In this document: positions 8,625-17,496 of the stretch, piece after piece | Position numbering within the stretch: position 1 is the first letter of the stretch | Layout of the letters: each line of letters starts with the position of its first letter | Assembly (NCBI GenBank): GCA_902761585.1 | Contig: CACWKX010000011.1 | Location: 1-64,000, forward strand | Source of the DNA: an uncultured Lachnospiraceae bacterium | Lineage (GTDB): Bacteria; Bacillota; Clostridia; Lachnospirales; Lachnospiraceae | Direction of reading: 5' to 3' | DNA: 64,000 nt | Translations under genes and position numbers: made by a program | Notes under the pieces: generated by a model | Database searches by the model: none | Told to the model about the DNA's origin: nothing | What the model saw: the letters and a program-made list of their open reading frames with translations, nothing else

Positions 8625-8653
8625 ATATTAATAATCGGACATTCTTTTGTCAA
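8625..8653 (-). promoter_or_regulatory. Promoter of the GH36/transporter operon
   Basis: Minus strand: TTGACA (8653-8648), a 17-nt spacer, then TAATAT (8630-8625). The -35 box is perfect and the -10 box matches 4 of 6. It is about 60 bp upstream of the binding-protein ATG. Confidence 0.6.
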
Positions 8654-8890
8654 TATTGATTATGATCCACCTCCCAGACAATTTCTGTTTATACACTTGA
8701 TTCCAAAAACAAACACAGGAAGCCAGAACGAGTGCTATCCCCAATTATGTATAACCATTTTTATGCACTATTTTCGCATGGAAATGATTTTTTATGTTGG
8801 AATGAGTATAGTATGATCATTCAAATCGGACAATGGATTATTAGAAATAATATTTCGGTTATTATTGAATATTCGTTAATTATTTCATGT
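8654..8890. other. AT-rich intergenic stretch
   Basis: Very AT-rich spacer between the sugar operon promoter and the end of the GH-like gene. I see no gene. It probably holds the 3' end of the GH-like transcript and upstream promoter elements; no clear terminator hairpin was recognised. Confidence 0.4.
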
Positions 8891-10894
8891 TTATGTTATA
8901 TTTTCCAAAATAATATTTGTATTTAAAGAAGGACAAAGAGTCTCTCCTCTTTCTAACTTAATTTCGTAACATTCATTCTCCAGGTCGATCATGACTTCCG
9001 TCCCGTCTGAGAAGACTGTCCGCTGCCTTTTCCAGTCCCCAAGGAACTCATGCCGGGTCATCTGTTCAAAAGCCACTTTCTTGTGAATCTTTGCAACGGC
9101 ATCACTTCTGCTGATCTTCTGCTGCAGCGTGTACGAAACACCTCCATCATATGTGCCGTCAATATTCGGATAAGCGCCGTTGCGGATCAGATAGGGTGCT
9201 CCTCCGTTCAGAAGCGCATACAGCATTTGATCGGGCTGATCGTCCTGCTTGTCCATGATCCATGGCGTGATCACGCAGTCGTGATAGACCAGGTTGAACA
9301 ATGGAACTGGAACACCCTTCTGCGGTGCGTCGGGTTGTTGAAGCTGGAAGTAGTATGGCGCATAATGGCAGAACACTAGGCTATTCATGGCCCAGTCCGA
9401 AACCTCTTCCGAACTCGGAATCACTCCGTGTGCTGTCATCCATCGAAAGCATTGTTCACGCCCCTGCAGGCAGTCGCGTCTCGTCATCCGGTGTCTTGGA
9501 TTCGCACACTCGTCCCCTTCATTGCAGGTAAAAACATCTAGATAGGTACAGTCTGGATGAATGCCATGTGAAAAGACTTCCTGGTAATTTCTTTTCACAT
9601 AGTAGACGGCTTCTGTCGCGGACAGATACTCCTGAGGCCCCCCTGCCCATCTATTATGCTGCGGAATCGTTCCGTCCATACTGATACATGCATAATCCTC
9701 ATCAAAGGAAGGTGCATTCTTATAAAAATCGCGATACTGGTCATGCAGTCCGATCTCATATCCCCACGCGTGAACACTGTCTACGAGATTCTTCAGTCCT
9801 TCCCAGCCTCCGGCCTCTTTGCATGCCGGGATATAGTCCGGATGACAATTGTCATAACCAGGCTCCGCCCAGCCATCCAGATGAAGATAGAGATTTTTCA
9901 CGCCCATGTCATGCAATCTGCCAATCTCCTGCCGTCTCTGCTCAAATGTGACAAGGCTGTTGTTCTTCTCGGGATTCTCCGGGTCGAAGAAATCAGACTG
10001 CGGGTTCACATGGGTTTTGATCCCCATATGGACAAACTCAGCCCCTGCAAGTTTCTTCAGACCTGGCAGGCGTACCTCCTTTTCCCGAAGTGTCGCCGCA
10101 AGGCCATTTTCAAACACATAAGCTCTGTATATTCTGCAAAAATCGTTGTAATCGGTATTCTTCCGGAACGAATATCTCATCACACGTCTGTCGCTCATTC
10201 GTCCTAGGCTCGGATCCCACTGCGTCCATATATGCATGTACGGACCGTTCGCAGGATGATCTGCCTGAACGCGCCCATTCCATGGTGTCAGAGCAATCGC
10301 TAGATATCCGCATGACGCGCGAACCTGCCCATACCAGGGCATATAGCTTCCCGCTGTCATGTACATGCCATCAAAATGAAGCTCCTTTATCTCCTCTTTC
10401 CAGTCATTCGGAATCAGCAGTCCCTGCCCCTCGTTCAGAAGCGTGTACCAGTCAGTTCGCTTCTTTTCAAATGCCATCGGCCCCGGCCAGAGAACGCACT
10501 TGACTGTATCCGGCCTTGGAACAAATGGATTTGGAGAGGCGACATCCGGAAGCGGAGCAGCCTCATCTTCACCCCTTCCGTCTTCCCGAAGCGGAATCCA
10601 TTCGAAGTACACGTCCTCCGATGCATCCTCCACCCATACATAGGTTTCAAATGCGGGAATACCTGTAAGCCCCTCGTAGCGGCTCCTGATCCCACAGCCG
10701 ACACCGTTCTCGACTGGTGTATGCCGGATCAAAGGTGCTTGATCAAAATATACAGTCTCTTCATTTGCAAGCTTCAGACAAGGCCTGTACCCTGCTGTCC
10801 ATGTCCACTCTTCATCATCTGCGGTGATACTGATCTGAAGTGTTATTTCGTCAAGGCTGATGATTGTGCGTCCGCTTCTTCCTGATATTCTCAT
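8891..10894 (-). CDS. Putative glycoside hydrolase-like TIM-barrel protein, function unknown
   Basis: 667 residues from the ATG at 10894. An in-frame ATG at 11050 would add a basic, low-quality segment and leave only 17 bp between divergent genes, so the inner start is preferred. An N-terminal beta-sandwich (about 1-270) is followed by a barrel-like region with LYLHLDGW, GYEIGLHDQYRDFY, CTYLDVFTCNEGDE and IPSSEEVSDWA. The Asp of TYLDVF and a Glu of SSEEVSDW are placed like the catalytic pair of GH101-type enzymes (inference). It may belong to a DUF5696- or DUF6259-like family; I cannot decide which. No signal peptide is seen. Its partner across the divergent promoter region is a GH38 alpha-mannosidase. 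Confidence 0.6.
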   Translation of the reverse strand: MRISGRSGRTIISLDEITLQISITADDEEWTWTAGYRPCLKLANEETVYFDQAPLIRHTPVENGVGCGIRSRYEGLTGIPAFETYVWVEDASEDVYFEWIPLREDGRGEDEAAPLPDVASPNPFVPRPDTVKCVLWPGPMAFEKKRTDWYTLLNEGQGLLIPNDWKEEIKELHFDGMYMTAGSYMPWYGQVRASCGYLAIALTPWNGRVQADHPANGPYMHIWTQWDPSLGRMSDRRVMRYSFRKNTDYNDFCRIYRAYVFENGLAATLREKEVRLPGLKKLAGAEFVHMGIKTHVNPQSDFFDPENPEKNNSLVTFEQRRQEIGRLHDMGVKNLYLHLDGWAEPGYDNCHPDYIPACKEAGGWEGLKNLVDSVHAWGYEIGLHDQYRDFYKNAPSFDEDYACISMDGTIPQHNRWAGGPQEYLSATEAVYYVKRNYQEVFSHGIHPDCTYLDVFTCNEGDECANPRHRMTRRDCLQGREQCFRWMTAHGVIPSSEEVSDWAMNSLVFCHYAPYYFQLQQPDAPQKGVPVPLFNLVYHDCVITPWIMDKQDDQPDQMLYALLNGGAPYLIRNGAYPNIDGTYDGGVSYTLQQKISRSDAVAKIHKKVAFEQMTRHEFLGDWKRQRTVFSDGTEVMIDLENECYEIKLERGETLCPSLNTNIILENIT

Positions 10895-11067
10895 GCTATT
10901 TCTCTCTTTTCTGACTCTCTCACATGTCCGTCTGCGCAGTCCCCTGGCATGTTCCCTCAACAACCTGCGCAACTGCACCTGTTCTCTCTTTCCGATCTGT
11001 TTTCCGGATGATATAACTGTATTACACAACTTTTTCATGATATCACACAAGCAGAAAGGACATCCAC

Positions 11068-14000
11068 ATGAATATCATGAGTAGCGAACTGGAAGGCCGT
11101 CTGGATCATTGGATCCACACACTGCGTGAAGATTTATACACTCCGGCATTTCCTCTGCACTGGGAGGTCTGTCACCCTGATCATCCAGTGGGCATAGGCG
11201 ATCTTAACAGCCAGGTATTTCATCCAGTCGAAGAAGGGTATACTTGGGGGTTCTCATACCAGTATGCATGGTTCCGAACCACTTTCAAAGTACCAGAAGA
11301 TCTGGACGGGGCCTATCTGGTGATGGATCTTCAACCAGGCCATGAAGCAACCGTCTTCGTAAATGGAGAAGCCTTCGGCGCCTGGCGCGCGGACTGGATC
11401 AAATATCCCCATCACTTCATGGTTGACAACTGGCTGTCGGAGCATGCAAAAGCTGGCGATACATACACGATCTGCATGGAGGTCTATGCTGGCCATTATT
11501 ACACCGGACAAGAGAGCATGGCCTGTGCGCCTGGTCCTCTTCTTCCTGGTCTTCATCGTGATCAGCTGAAAGAAGGAAACCGTGTCACTCTCGGCCACGG
11601 GACGATTGGTACCTGGGATGAAACCGCCTACCAGTTGTTTATGGACGTTGATGTTTTGTCCAGCCTTCTCAAAACATTGGATCCAGATTCCCTCCGGGCG
11701 GCTAAAATCGCGGATGCGCTCGAAGCGTTCACAATGACAGTGGATTTCGAGCAGCCAAAAGAAAAACGCGATGAAGACTACAGAAAGGCTCGAGTCGTTC
11801 TTCGCCCCGCTCTTCAAGCTGAAAACGGATCAACCATGCCTATTTTCTCAGGAATCGGGAATGCGCACCTGGATCTTGCCTGGCTCTGGCCGATGCACGA
11901 GACCTACCGGAAAACAGCGCGAACTTTCGCGGCACAGTTGCGCCTATTGGACAAATATCCGGAATACCTGTTCCTCCACAGCATGCCTGCCTGCTATGAG
12001 ATGTGCCTTGAGAAATACCCCAAGCTTTACAATCGGATTCTGAAGAAGATACATGAGGGTCGCTGGATTGCCGAAGGGGCTATGTGGGTGGAGCCTGACA
12101 CAAATATGGCAGGGGCAGAAGCACTTGTTCGACAGATCCTTTATGGCAAAAAGTACTACAAGGAGGAGCTCGGAGTGGACAGTGTCCTGCTCTGGCTGCC
12201 CGATACCTTCGGGTATTCCGCTGCACTTCCACAAATTCTGAAGAAGACAGGTATCCGATACATGGTGACCCAGAAAATTTTCTGGTCCTACAATGAGGGG
12301 GAACCTTTCCCATATCACTACTTCAACTGGGAGGGAATGGATGGTTCGAAGGTAAAAGCCTTCCTACCGACCAGATATGAATATTATCCATCTCCTGAGG
12401 AGATGAAAAAGGTCTGGAAGAACCGCACTCAGAAACGGCATCTGGATGAATTTCTAATGCCCTTCGGCTATGGCGACGGAGGAGGCGGACCGACCAGGGA
12501 TCATATCGAGCTGATTCGCCGACAGACGAACCTGGAGGGAGATCTGAAGATGAAGATCGAATCCCCTATCCGCTTCTTTGAACGCATGGACGCGCAGGGC
12601 GGTCCGGTTCATACCTATGGCGGAGAGCTATATTTCACCGCGCACAGAGGAACCTATACGGGACAAGCGATGATCAAGAAGCTAAACCGACTAACAGAGA
12701 TTCTGCTCCGGGATCTGGAATATTTCAATGTGCTTTCATCACTGCAAAAAATCGATCGTCCTGAGGCAGCTGCCGCCTCTGCTCACAGAGGATACATCTG
12801 TTCACAATACAAGATAGAGACCATGTGGAAAGAACTGCTGCTTCATCAGTTCCATGATATTCTCCCTGGTTCCTCAATCAGGAAAGTCTATGAAGAGGCC
12901 GAGTTACGTCTGACCCGTCTGGTTGATCAGATCAGAAACGAAATTGACCATATTCTGAACAGTCTGACCATTACCGGAGAGAGTGATCATTCAGATGACG
13001 ATTCAGTCAGGCAGAATGCAGAATTTACTTTCTGGAATTCTCTTTCACATACAACCAGCCGCTTGATTCAGGTTCCGGACAATGTAGCCGGTACCATTGC
13101 AGCTTATGTTCGCGATGGAAAGGATGTCGAGCTGTTGTCTGACGACGGAAGGCATTTCCCAGTCTATGCAGAACCGGATGGAAGCTTTACTACACGGATT
13201 TCCGCTGATGGGCTGTCCAGCACGACTTGCCGTATAGCCGTCCTGTCTAAGGAGGACATGTCCAGTTCCGCTACAAGTTCAGATACCCGCAGCGCTGAAA
13301 AACCGGTTGCCCTTGCCCATTATGATGCACAGCAGAACAAAATTATCCTGGAAAACTCAAAAATCTCCATCTGTTTGAACAGCAATGGGGAAATCACTTC
13401 ATTTGTGAGAAAGGAAACCGGAATGGAATTTTCCGGCGGAAGCATGAATCATTTCCGCCTTTTCAAGGATGTTCCAAGAAAATTTGACGCATGGGATATC
13501 GATTCGAATTACGTTCAGCAGGAGATCCCTGCTCTTTCCGGCGCACACCTCGTGATTGAAAAAAGCGGAGGCTCTTCAGCGGTTCTCAGACTGACAGGAA
13601 TGATCGGTTCCTCCTCTCTGAATCAGACCATCGAGCTTCCTACCGATTCGGAGGTCGTTGTGTTTGATTCGGTAATTGACTGGAAGGAAACGCACCGGCT
13701 TCTGAAGGTAGAAGCACAGACAAATATCCTAGCAGAAAACGGAATCAACGAGATTCAATTCGGCTATCTCGAACGTCCCGCTAACCGGTCACGTATCTAT
13801 GATCAAGAGCGGTTTGAGGTCTGCAACCACCGCTATTCTGTCCTCTGTGAAGAGCAACGTGGTTTTGCAGTGCTGAATGACTGTAAATACGGAATCAGCA
13901 TGGATCATGGGGCTCTGGCTTTGTCACTCCTTACCGCTTCTGCCTGCCCGGATGATCATGCAGACCGCAGAGCGCATCACTTCCGCTATGCATACACAGC

Positions 14001-14364
14001 CTTTAACAGCGGTTTCAGTGAAAGCCGTGTTCCGATGTATGCAATGGAGCTGAATGAGCCCAAGCGAATCACGCAGGCAATCAGAGGAGATGGAATCCAT
14101 CAGCTGCTTCGTATCGAAAAGGATGGCATCTTCCTTGAGTCAGCAAAGCTTGCCGAGGATAGAAGCAGAGATATCATCCTGAGGCTCTATGAAGGTCTGA
14201 AGACTTTGACCCCCTGCAGCTTCCGCACCGGTTTCCCGATCCGCAGAATTCAGGAATGTGATATGCTGGAAAATCCGCTTTCCGACATTCCTTTCGAAAA
14301 AGAAGGGTTCTGCCTTTGCTTCCATGCGTTTGAAATCAAGACAATACGGATCACTCCTGCATGA
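11068..14364 (+). CDS. GH38 alpha-mannosidase
   Basis: Cytosolic zinc-dependent alpha-mannosidase, 1098 residues, normal for the long bacterial GH38 type. An N-terminal galactose-binding-like region (about 20-200) precedes the catalytic domain. GNAHLDLAWLWP gives zinc ligands His267 and Asp269, WLPDTFGYS gives nucleophile Asp379, and LHQFHDILPGSS carries another zinc histidine. A linker domain and C-terminal beta-sandwiches follow (from about 640). ATG with AAAGGA 7 nt upstream. It is divergent from the GH-like gene with a 173-bp shared regulatory region. Likely role: trimming mannosides from imported glycans. Released mannose could go to the YihS-type isomerase encoded in the same locus. Confidence 0.95.
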   Translation: MNIMSSELEGRLDHWIHTLREDLYTPAFPLHWEVCHPDHPVGIGDLNSQVFHPVEEGYTWGFSYQYAWFRTTFKVPEDLDGAYLVMDLQPGHEATVFVNGEAFGAWRADWIKYPHHFMVDNWLSEHAKAGDTYTICMEVYAGHYYTGQESMACAPGPLLPGLHRDQLKEGNRVTLGHGTIGTWDETAYQLFMDVDVLSSLLKTLDPDSLRAAKIADALEAFTMTVDFEQPKEKRDEDYRKARVVLRPALQAENGSTMPIFSGIGNAHLDLAWLWPMHETYRKTARTFAAQLRLLDKYPEYLFLHSMPACYEMCLEKYPKLYNRILKKIHEGRWIAEGAMWVEPDTNMAGAEALVRQILYGKKYYKEELGVDSVLLWLPDTFGYSAALPQILKKTGIRYMVTQKIFWSYNEGEPFPYHYFNWEGMDGSKVKAFLPTRYEYYPSPEEMKKVWKNRTQKRHLDEFLMPFGYGDGGGGPTRDHIELIRRQTNLEGDLKMKIESPIRFFERMDAQGGPVHTYGGELYFTAHRGTYTGQAMIKKLNRLTEILLRDLEYFNVLSSLQKIDRPEAAAASAHRGYICSQYKIETMWKELLLHQFHDILPGSSIRKVYEEAELRLTRLVDQIRNEIDHILNSLTITGESDHSDDDSVRQNAEFTFWNSLSHTTSRLIQVPDNVAGTIAAYVRDGKDVELLSDDGRHFPVYAEPDGSFTTRISADGLSSTTCRIAVLSKEDMSSSATSSDTRSAEKPVALAHYDAQQNKIILENSKISICLNSNGEITSFVRKETGMEFSGGSMNHFRLFKDVPRKFDAWDIDSNYVQQEIPALSGAHLVIEKSGGSSAVLRLTGMIGSSSLNQTIELPTDSEVVVFDSVIDWKETHRLLKVEAQTNILAENGINEIQFGYLERPANRSRIYDQERFEVCNHRYSVLCEEQRGFAVLNDCKYGISMDHGALALSLLTASACPDDHADRRAHHFRYAYTAFNSGFSESRVPMYAMELNEPKRITQAIRGDGIHQLLRIEKDGIFLESAKLAEDRSRDIILRLYEGLKTLTPCSFRTGFPIRRIQECDMLENPLSDIPFEKEGFCLCFHAFEIKTIRITPA

Positions 14365-14907
14365 TCTGAGCGGTCCGTTTTTGGTATATCACTGATTCGC
14401 AAGTGTGTAGATCGCCGCTGCTGTCATCTTCGCGGACTGCAGCAGGCGGTCCACCTGTGTCTGTGCGGCCAAAAACACCACAACAGTTCTGAACCATTTA
14501 CAGTATTTTAACTTATTATAGTATAATGTTTTGTGATTATTCCATATATATTTCACAATTAATTTCACCCCCAGTGATGTCTCATCCTGCAGCGGAAGGT
14601 GAAATGCATTGTGTCACTTTGCTCTGGCAGAAAGTTCTTCGTCTTTTTTTACAGATAAACGATTCCGCATGAAAAAGAAATTCTTCCCTTATGGAACTCA
14701 GGGTAATGTCTGGCGCGATACTGTCAACCCATCCTCCGCATGTTGGGTCCATTTTAGCAGCGTTCTGTGTAAGGCTGATCACAGACGCTTTTGACGGAAA
14801 GTAAACCTGCAGCATCTCCATTCCGCCGCCTCCAGCGATTGAAGGAACCATGACAATATCTTCTCAATCAGGATCATGCTATAATGGCGCAAAAGGAGGA
14901 AACGAAG
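14365..14907. other. Intergenic region, 543 bp, no clear gene
   Basis: Between the alpha-mannosidase and the serine hydrolase. A minus-strand frame of 89 codons (14582-14851) has no recognisable domain and no good ribosome binding site. It could be a decayed gene piece or chance. A TATAAT box lies at 14880-14885, but transcription from it would give a leader of only about 16 nt. A second AT-rich promoter-like patch lies near 14505-14526. Confidence 0.4.
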
Positions 14908-16515
14908 ATGTCAGAATTTGAACATGTTACGCCGGAGGAAGCCGGGATCGACTCTTCCGCGATTGACAGCTTTATGATTGTCAGAGATGGAAAAATTGCC
15001 GCCGAGGGCTGGGCTTCGCCATATAGAAAATACCTGAGGCATCCGATGTACTCATTTTCAAAGACACTGACTGCAACAGCAGTCGGCTTTGCCGTTCAGG
15101 AGGGGCTCCTGTCACTCGACGATCGGCTGACCGACCTGTTTCCGGAGTACTGCCCTCCTGTTATTTCCGATCATCTTGCAAAGGCTGATCTGCGCAGTCT
15201 CCTGACAATGAGCTGCGGTCACAAGAGCGAAATGACCATGACGGAGGCAGAACGCTTTGACGGGAACTGGATTCGCGCATTTCTCGCGCATCCCTTCCAC
15301 TTTGCTCCGGGAACGATGTTTCAGTACAACACCTGGGGAACTGATCTGGCGGCTGCAGCCCTCCAGAAGAAGTCCGGTCAGACGCTGATTGAATACCTGA
15401 CACCCAGGCTTTTTGAACCGCTCGGCATCACAGATGCCACCTGCGCTTCAAGAAACATGGGGGATGATTTCACAAAAACCGTGCAGGGCGGCGGCTGGGG
15501 CATGAAGCTGACCACGCTCGACATGGCAAAGTTCATCTGGTTTCTGGAGCAGGACGGGGTCTGGGACGGAAAGCGTCTGCTCAATCATGACTATATAGCG
15601 CAGATGTCCGCCCGACAGATTGAAACCGACAATGAGATTTACAACAACGGAGACATCGCATCCAACTGGCTGAAGGGCTATGGTTTTCAGAACTGGCAGT
15701 GCGACGTCCCCGGGATCTGGCGTGCCGATGGGGCATTCGGGCAGTTCGGTCTGGTCATCCCGCATAAAAACGCCGTTGTTGTTCTGACCTCCTGCGCGCT
15801 GAACACGGAAGCGGAGCTGAATATTGTCTATGATACGCTGCTTCCTGCAATGAAAGGAGACGGTGCAGCTGAACCTCTCCCGGAGAATCAGGCGGCGCTT
15901 TCCTCCCTTCGCTCCTGTCTGGAAGACTGGCAGCTTCCTGTCCTCTGGGGGATACGGGCTCCTCTGCTTGAAAAACAATACGGAAAAATCCGCTACATCG
16001 CAGATTCTGACTCGTATCCTTCTGTAGAGGACTTTATCGCAGGTCCCGGATACTTTGAAAAAGACGGGCTTTCGATGAAGGCGGTTACCTTCCGGTTCGA
16101 GGACAATGTCGCGTACCTTGACTTTGAACTCAACAAAAAGGCTGAACATGCTGCGCCTGCTTTCGCGTTTGACCCCTTCAGTCCTGCCGGCCGCACGATT
16201 CCGAAGGGAAATGAGCATCTGATCTGCCATGATGATGATCCGGCTGATGCGGTCACGCAGACACTTGCAGTCGGAATGGATGGCAAGGTACGCACAAGCC
16301 GCCTGACACGCTACAGCTTCACGGCATCCGGTACCTTCACCAGCCCGTCAACCTTTGACATCAATGTCCGGAACACGGAGATGATCGAATCGGTCAATAT
16401 CCGTGCAACCTTCTTCCGCGGCATGCTGAATCTCGAGGCCGTGGGGTCGATTCCGGAAAACAACGTCCTGACCATCCGGGACATCTCCGGTGTTCATTTC
16501 AGCTCCCAGAGCTGA
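14908..16515 (+). CDS. Beta-lactamase-fold serine hydrolase (class C-like)
   Basis: Cytoplasmic member of the PBP4*/EstB/class C beta-lactamase-like family, 535 residues. Start chosen at 14908 because AAAAGGAGGA ends 7 nt before it; an in-frame ATG at 14884 lies upstream of that site. The nucleophile motif SFSK (S-x-x-K) is near residue 50. The second motif appears as YNTW rather than Y-A/S-N, and WRADGAFGQF is the likely third motif. A C-terminal region of about 200 residues is beta-rich and outside the catalytic domain. No signal peptide, so a cell-wall role is doubtful. Esterase or peptidase activity is possible and the substrate is unknown. Confidence 0.75.
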   Translation: MSEFEHVTPEEAGIDSSAIDSFMIVRDGKIAAEGWASPYRKYLRHPMYSFSKTLTATAVGFAVQEGLLSLDDRLTDLFPEYCPPVISDHLAKADLRSLLTMSCGHKSEMTMTEAERFDGNWIRAFLAHPFHFAPGTMFQYNTWGTDLAAAALQKKSGQTLIEYLTPRLFEPLGITDATCASRNMGDDFTKTVQGGGWGMKLTTLDMAKFIWFLEQDGVWDGKRLLNHDYIAQMSARQIETDNEIYNNGDIASNWLKGYGFQNWQCDVPGIWRADGAFGQFGLVIPHKNAVVVLTSCALNTEAELNIVYDTLLPAMKGDGAAEPLPENQAALSSLRSCLEDWQLPVLWGIRAPLLEKQYGKIRYIADSDSYPSVEDFIAGPGYFEKDGLSMKAVTFRFEDNVAYLDFELNKKAEHAAPAFAFDPFSPAGRTIPKGNEHLICHDDDPADAVTQTLAVGMDGKVRTSRLTRYSFTASGTFTSPSTFDINVRNTEMIESVNIRATFFRGMLNLEAVGSIPENNVLTIRDISGVHFSSQS

Positions 16516-16638
16516 CCGGGACATCATCCTGATCGCTGGTATGCCCCTCTCATCTGTACCACCTGACGGAAAATGCAGCACCTGAAGGAAAACCGGGAGT
16601 CTGGATCTCTCTAGTCTCCCGGTTTTCCATATACTGTG

Positions 16639-17496
16639 TTATGTTTCTCTCGCTATCAGCGTCTTCCAGAAGTCTTCCCGCCGGAGCATGTAGGCGGGAA
16701 CGTCCATTCCATAAACGCTCTGAAGCAGGCTCCGGCTCAGCACTTGATCTCCTGGCCCTGCCGCAAGTACGCGTCCATCCTTTAAAAGAACAAGGTCATC
16801 TGAAAGATCCAGCGCCAGTGACAGATCATGGCAGACACTGATCAGGGTGTTGGGAACGGTCCTGCCATCTGGCAGCGTCGTCTGTCGCTTTTTCCAGCGG
16901 ATCAAAAGCTCTGCGAGCTCTGCCTGGTATTGGAGATCCAGGCTGCTGGCCGGTTCATCCAGCAGCAGAATCGGTGTTTCCTGGGCAAGCGCCCGGGCAA
17001 AGAATACACGCTGAAGCTGCCCGCCGGATAGCTCTGTGATCGGACGATCCGCAAGCTCCTGCAGGCCTGCCTCCTCCAGACTCCGCTGTACTACTATCCG
17101 GTCCCGCATGCCGCGCTGTCCTCTTGCGTACCGCGCCATCTCCACGGTTTTCCTCACCGAATAGGCAAAGCCAACCGGAAAGAACTGACTCATCAGCGCA
17201 CAGCAGCAGGCAATCTCCCGGCGTTTTTTCTCGGCAAGAGGTTCTCCGAAAAGATAGATCTCCCCCTCTGATGGGATGATTCCCGCAAGTGCGCGGAGAA
17301 GGGTGCTTTTTCCGGCACCGTTCGGACCGATAATTCCCAAGGCGCTTCCTGATGGGATTACAAGGTTTACATCCCGCAGCACCATGTTTTTAGAATCCTT
17401 CGGTCGCTTCTTCCCATAAAAGGCATAGAGATTCCGGACTTCGAAAGCCGTATTCATGTCTGTCCCGGCAAGGCCGGCTCTCGTTGACTTACCCAT
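16639..17496 (-). CDS. btuD: Cobalamin ABC transporter ATP-binding protein
   Basis: ATPase of the FecE/BtuD type, 286 residues. Walker A GPNGAGKST, signature LSGGQLQR, Walker B ILLLDEP and the switch histidine in VCHD are all present. Start set at 17496, where GGGAGG lies 5 nt upstream; the frame overlaps the permease stop by 8 nt. Last gene of the btuF-btuC-btuD operon. The assignment to cobalamin rests on the riboswitch upstream of btuF, since sequence alone cannot separate it from ferric siderophore systems. Confidence 0.85.
   Translation of the reverse strand: MGKSTRAGLAGTDMNTAFEVRNLYAFYGKKRPKDSKNMVLRDVNLVIPSGSALGIIGPNGAGKSTLLRALAGIIPSEGEIYLFGEPLAEKKRREIACCCALMSQFFPVGFAYSVRKTVEMARYARGQRGMRDRIVVQRSLEEAGLQELADRPITELSGGQLQRVFFARALAQETPILLLDEPASSLDLQYQAELAELLIRWKKRQTTLPDGRTVPNTLISVCHDLSLALDLSDDLVLLKDGRVLAAGPGDQVLSRSLLQSVYGMDVPAYMLRREDFWKTLIARET

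Noticed and set aside
14582..14851. 89-codon minus-strand frame
   Set aside because: No domain, no convincing ribosome binding site, isolated between plus-strand genes. Kept only as part of the unexplained gap.
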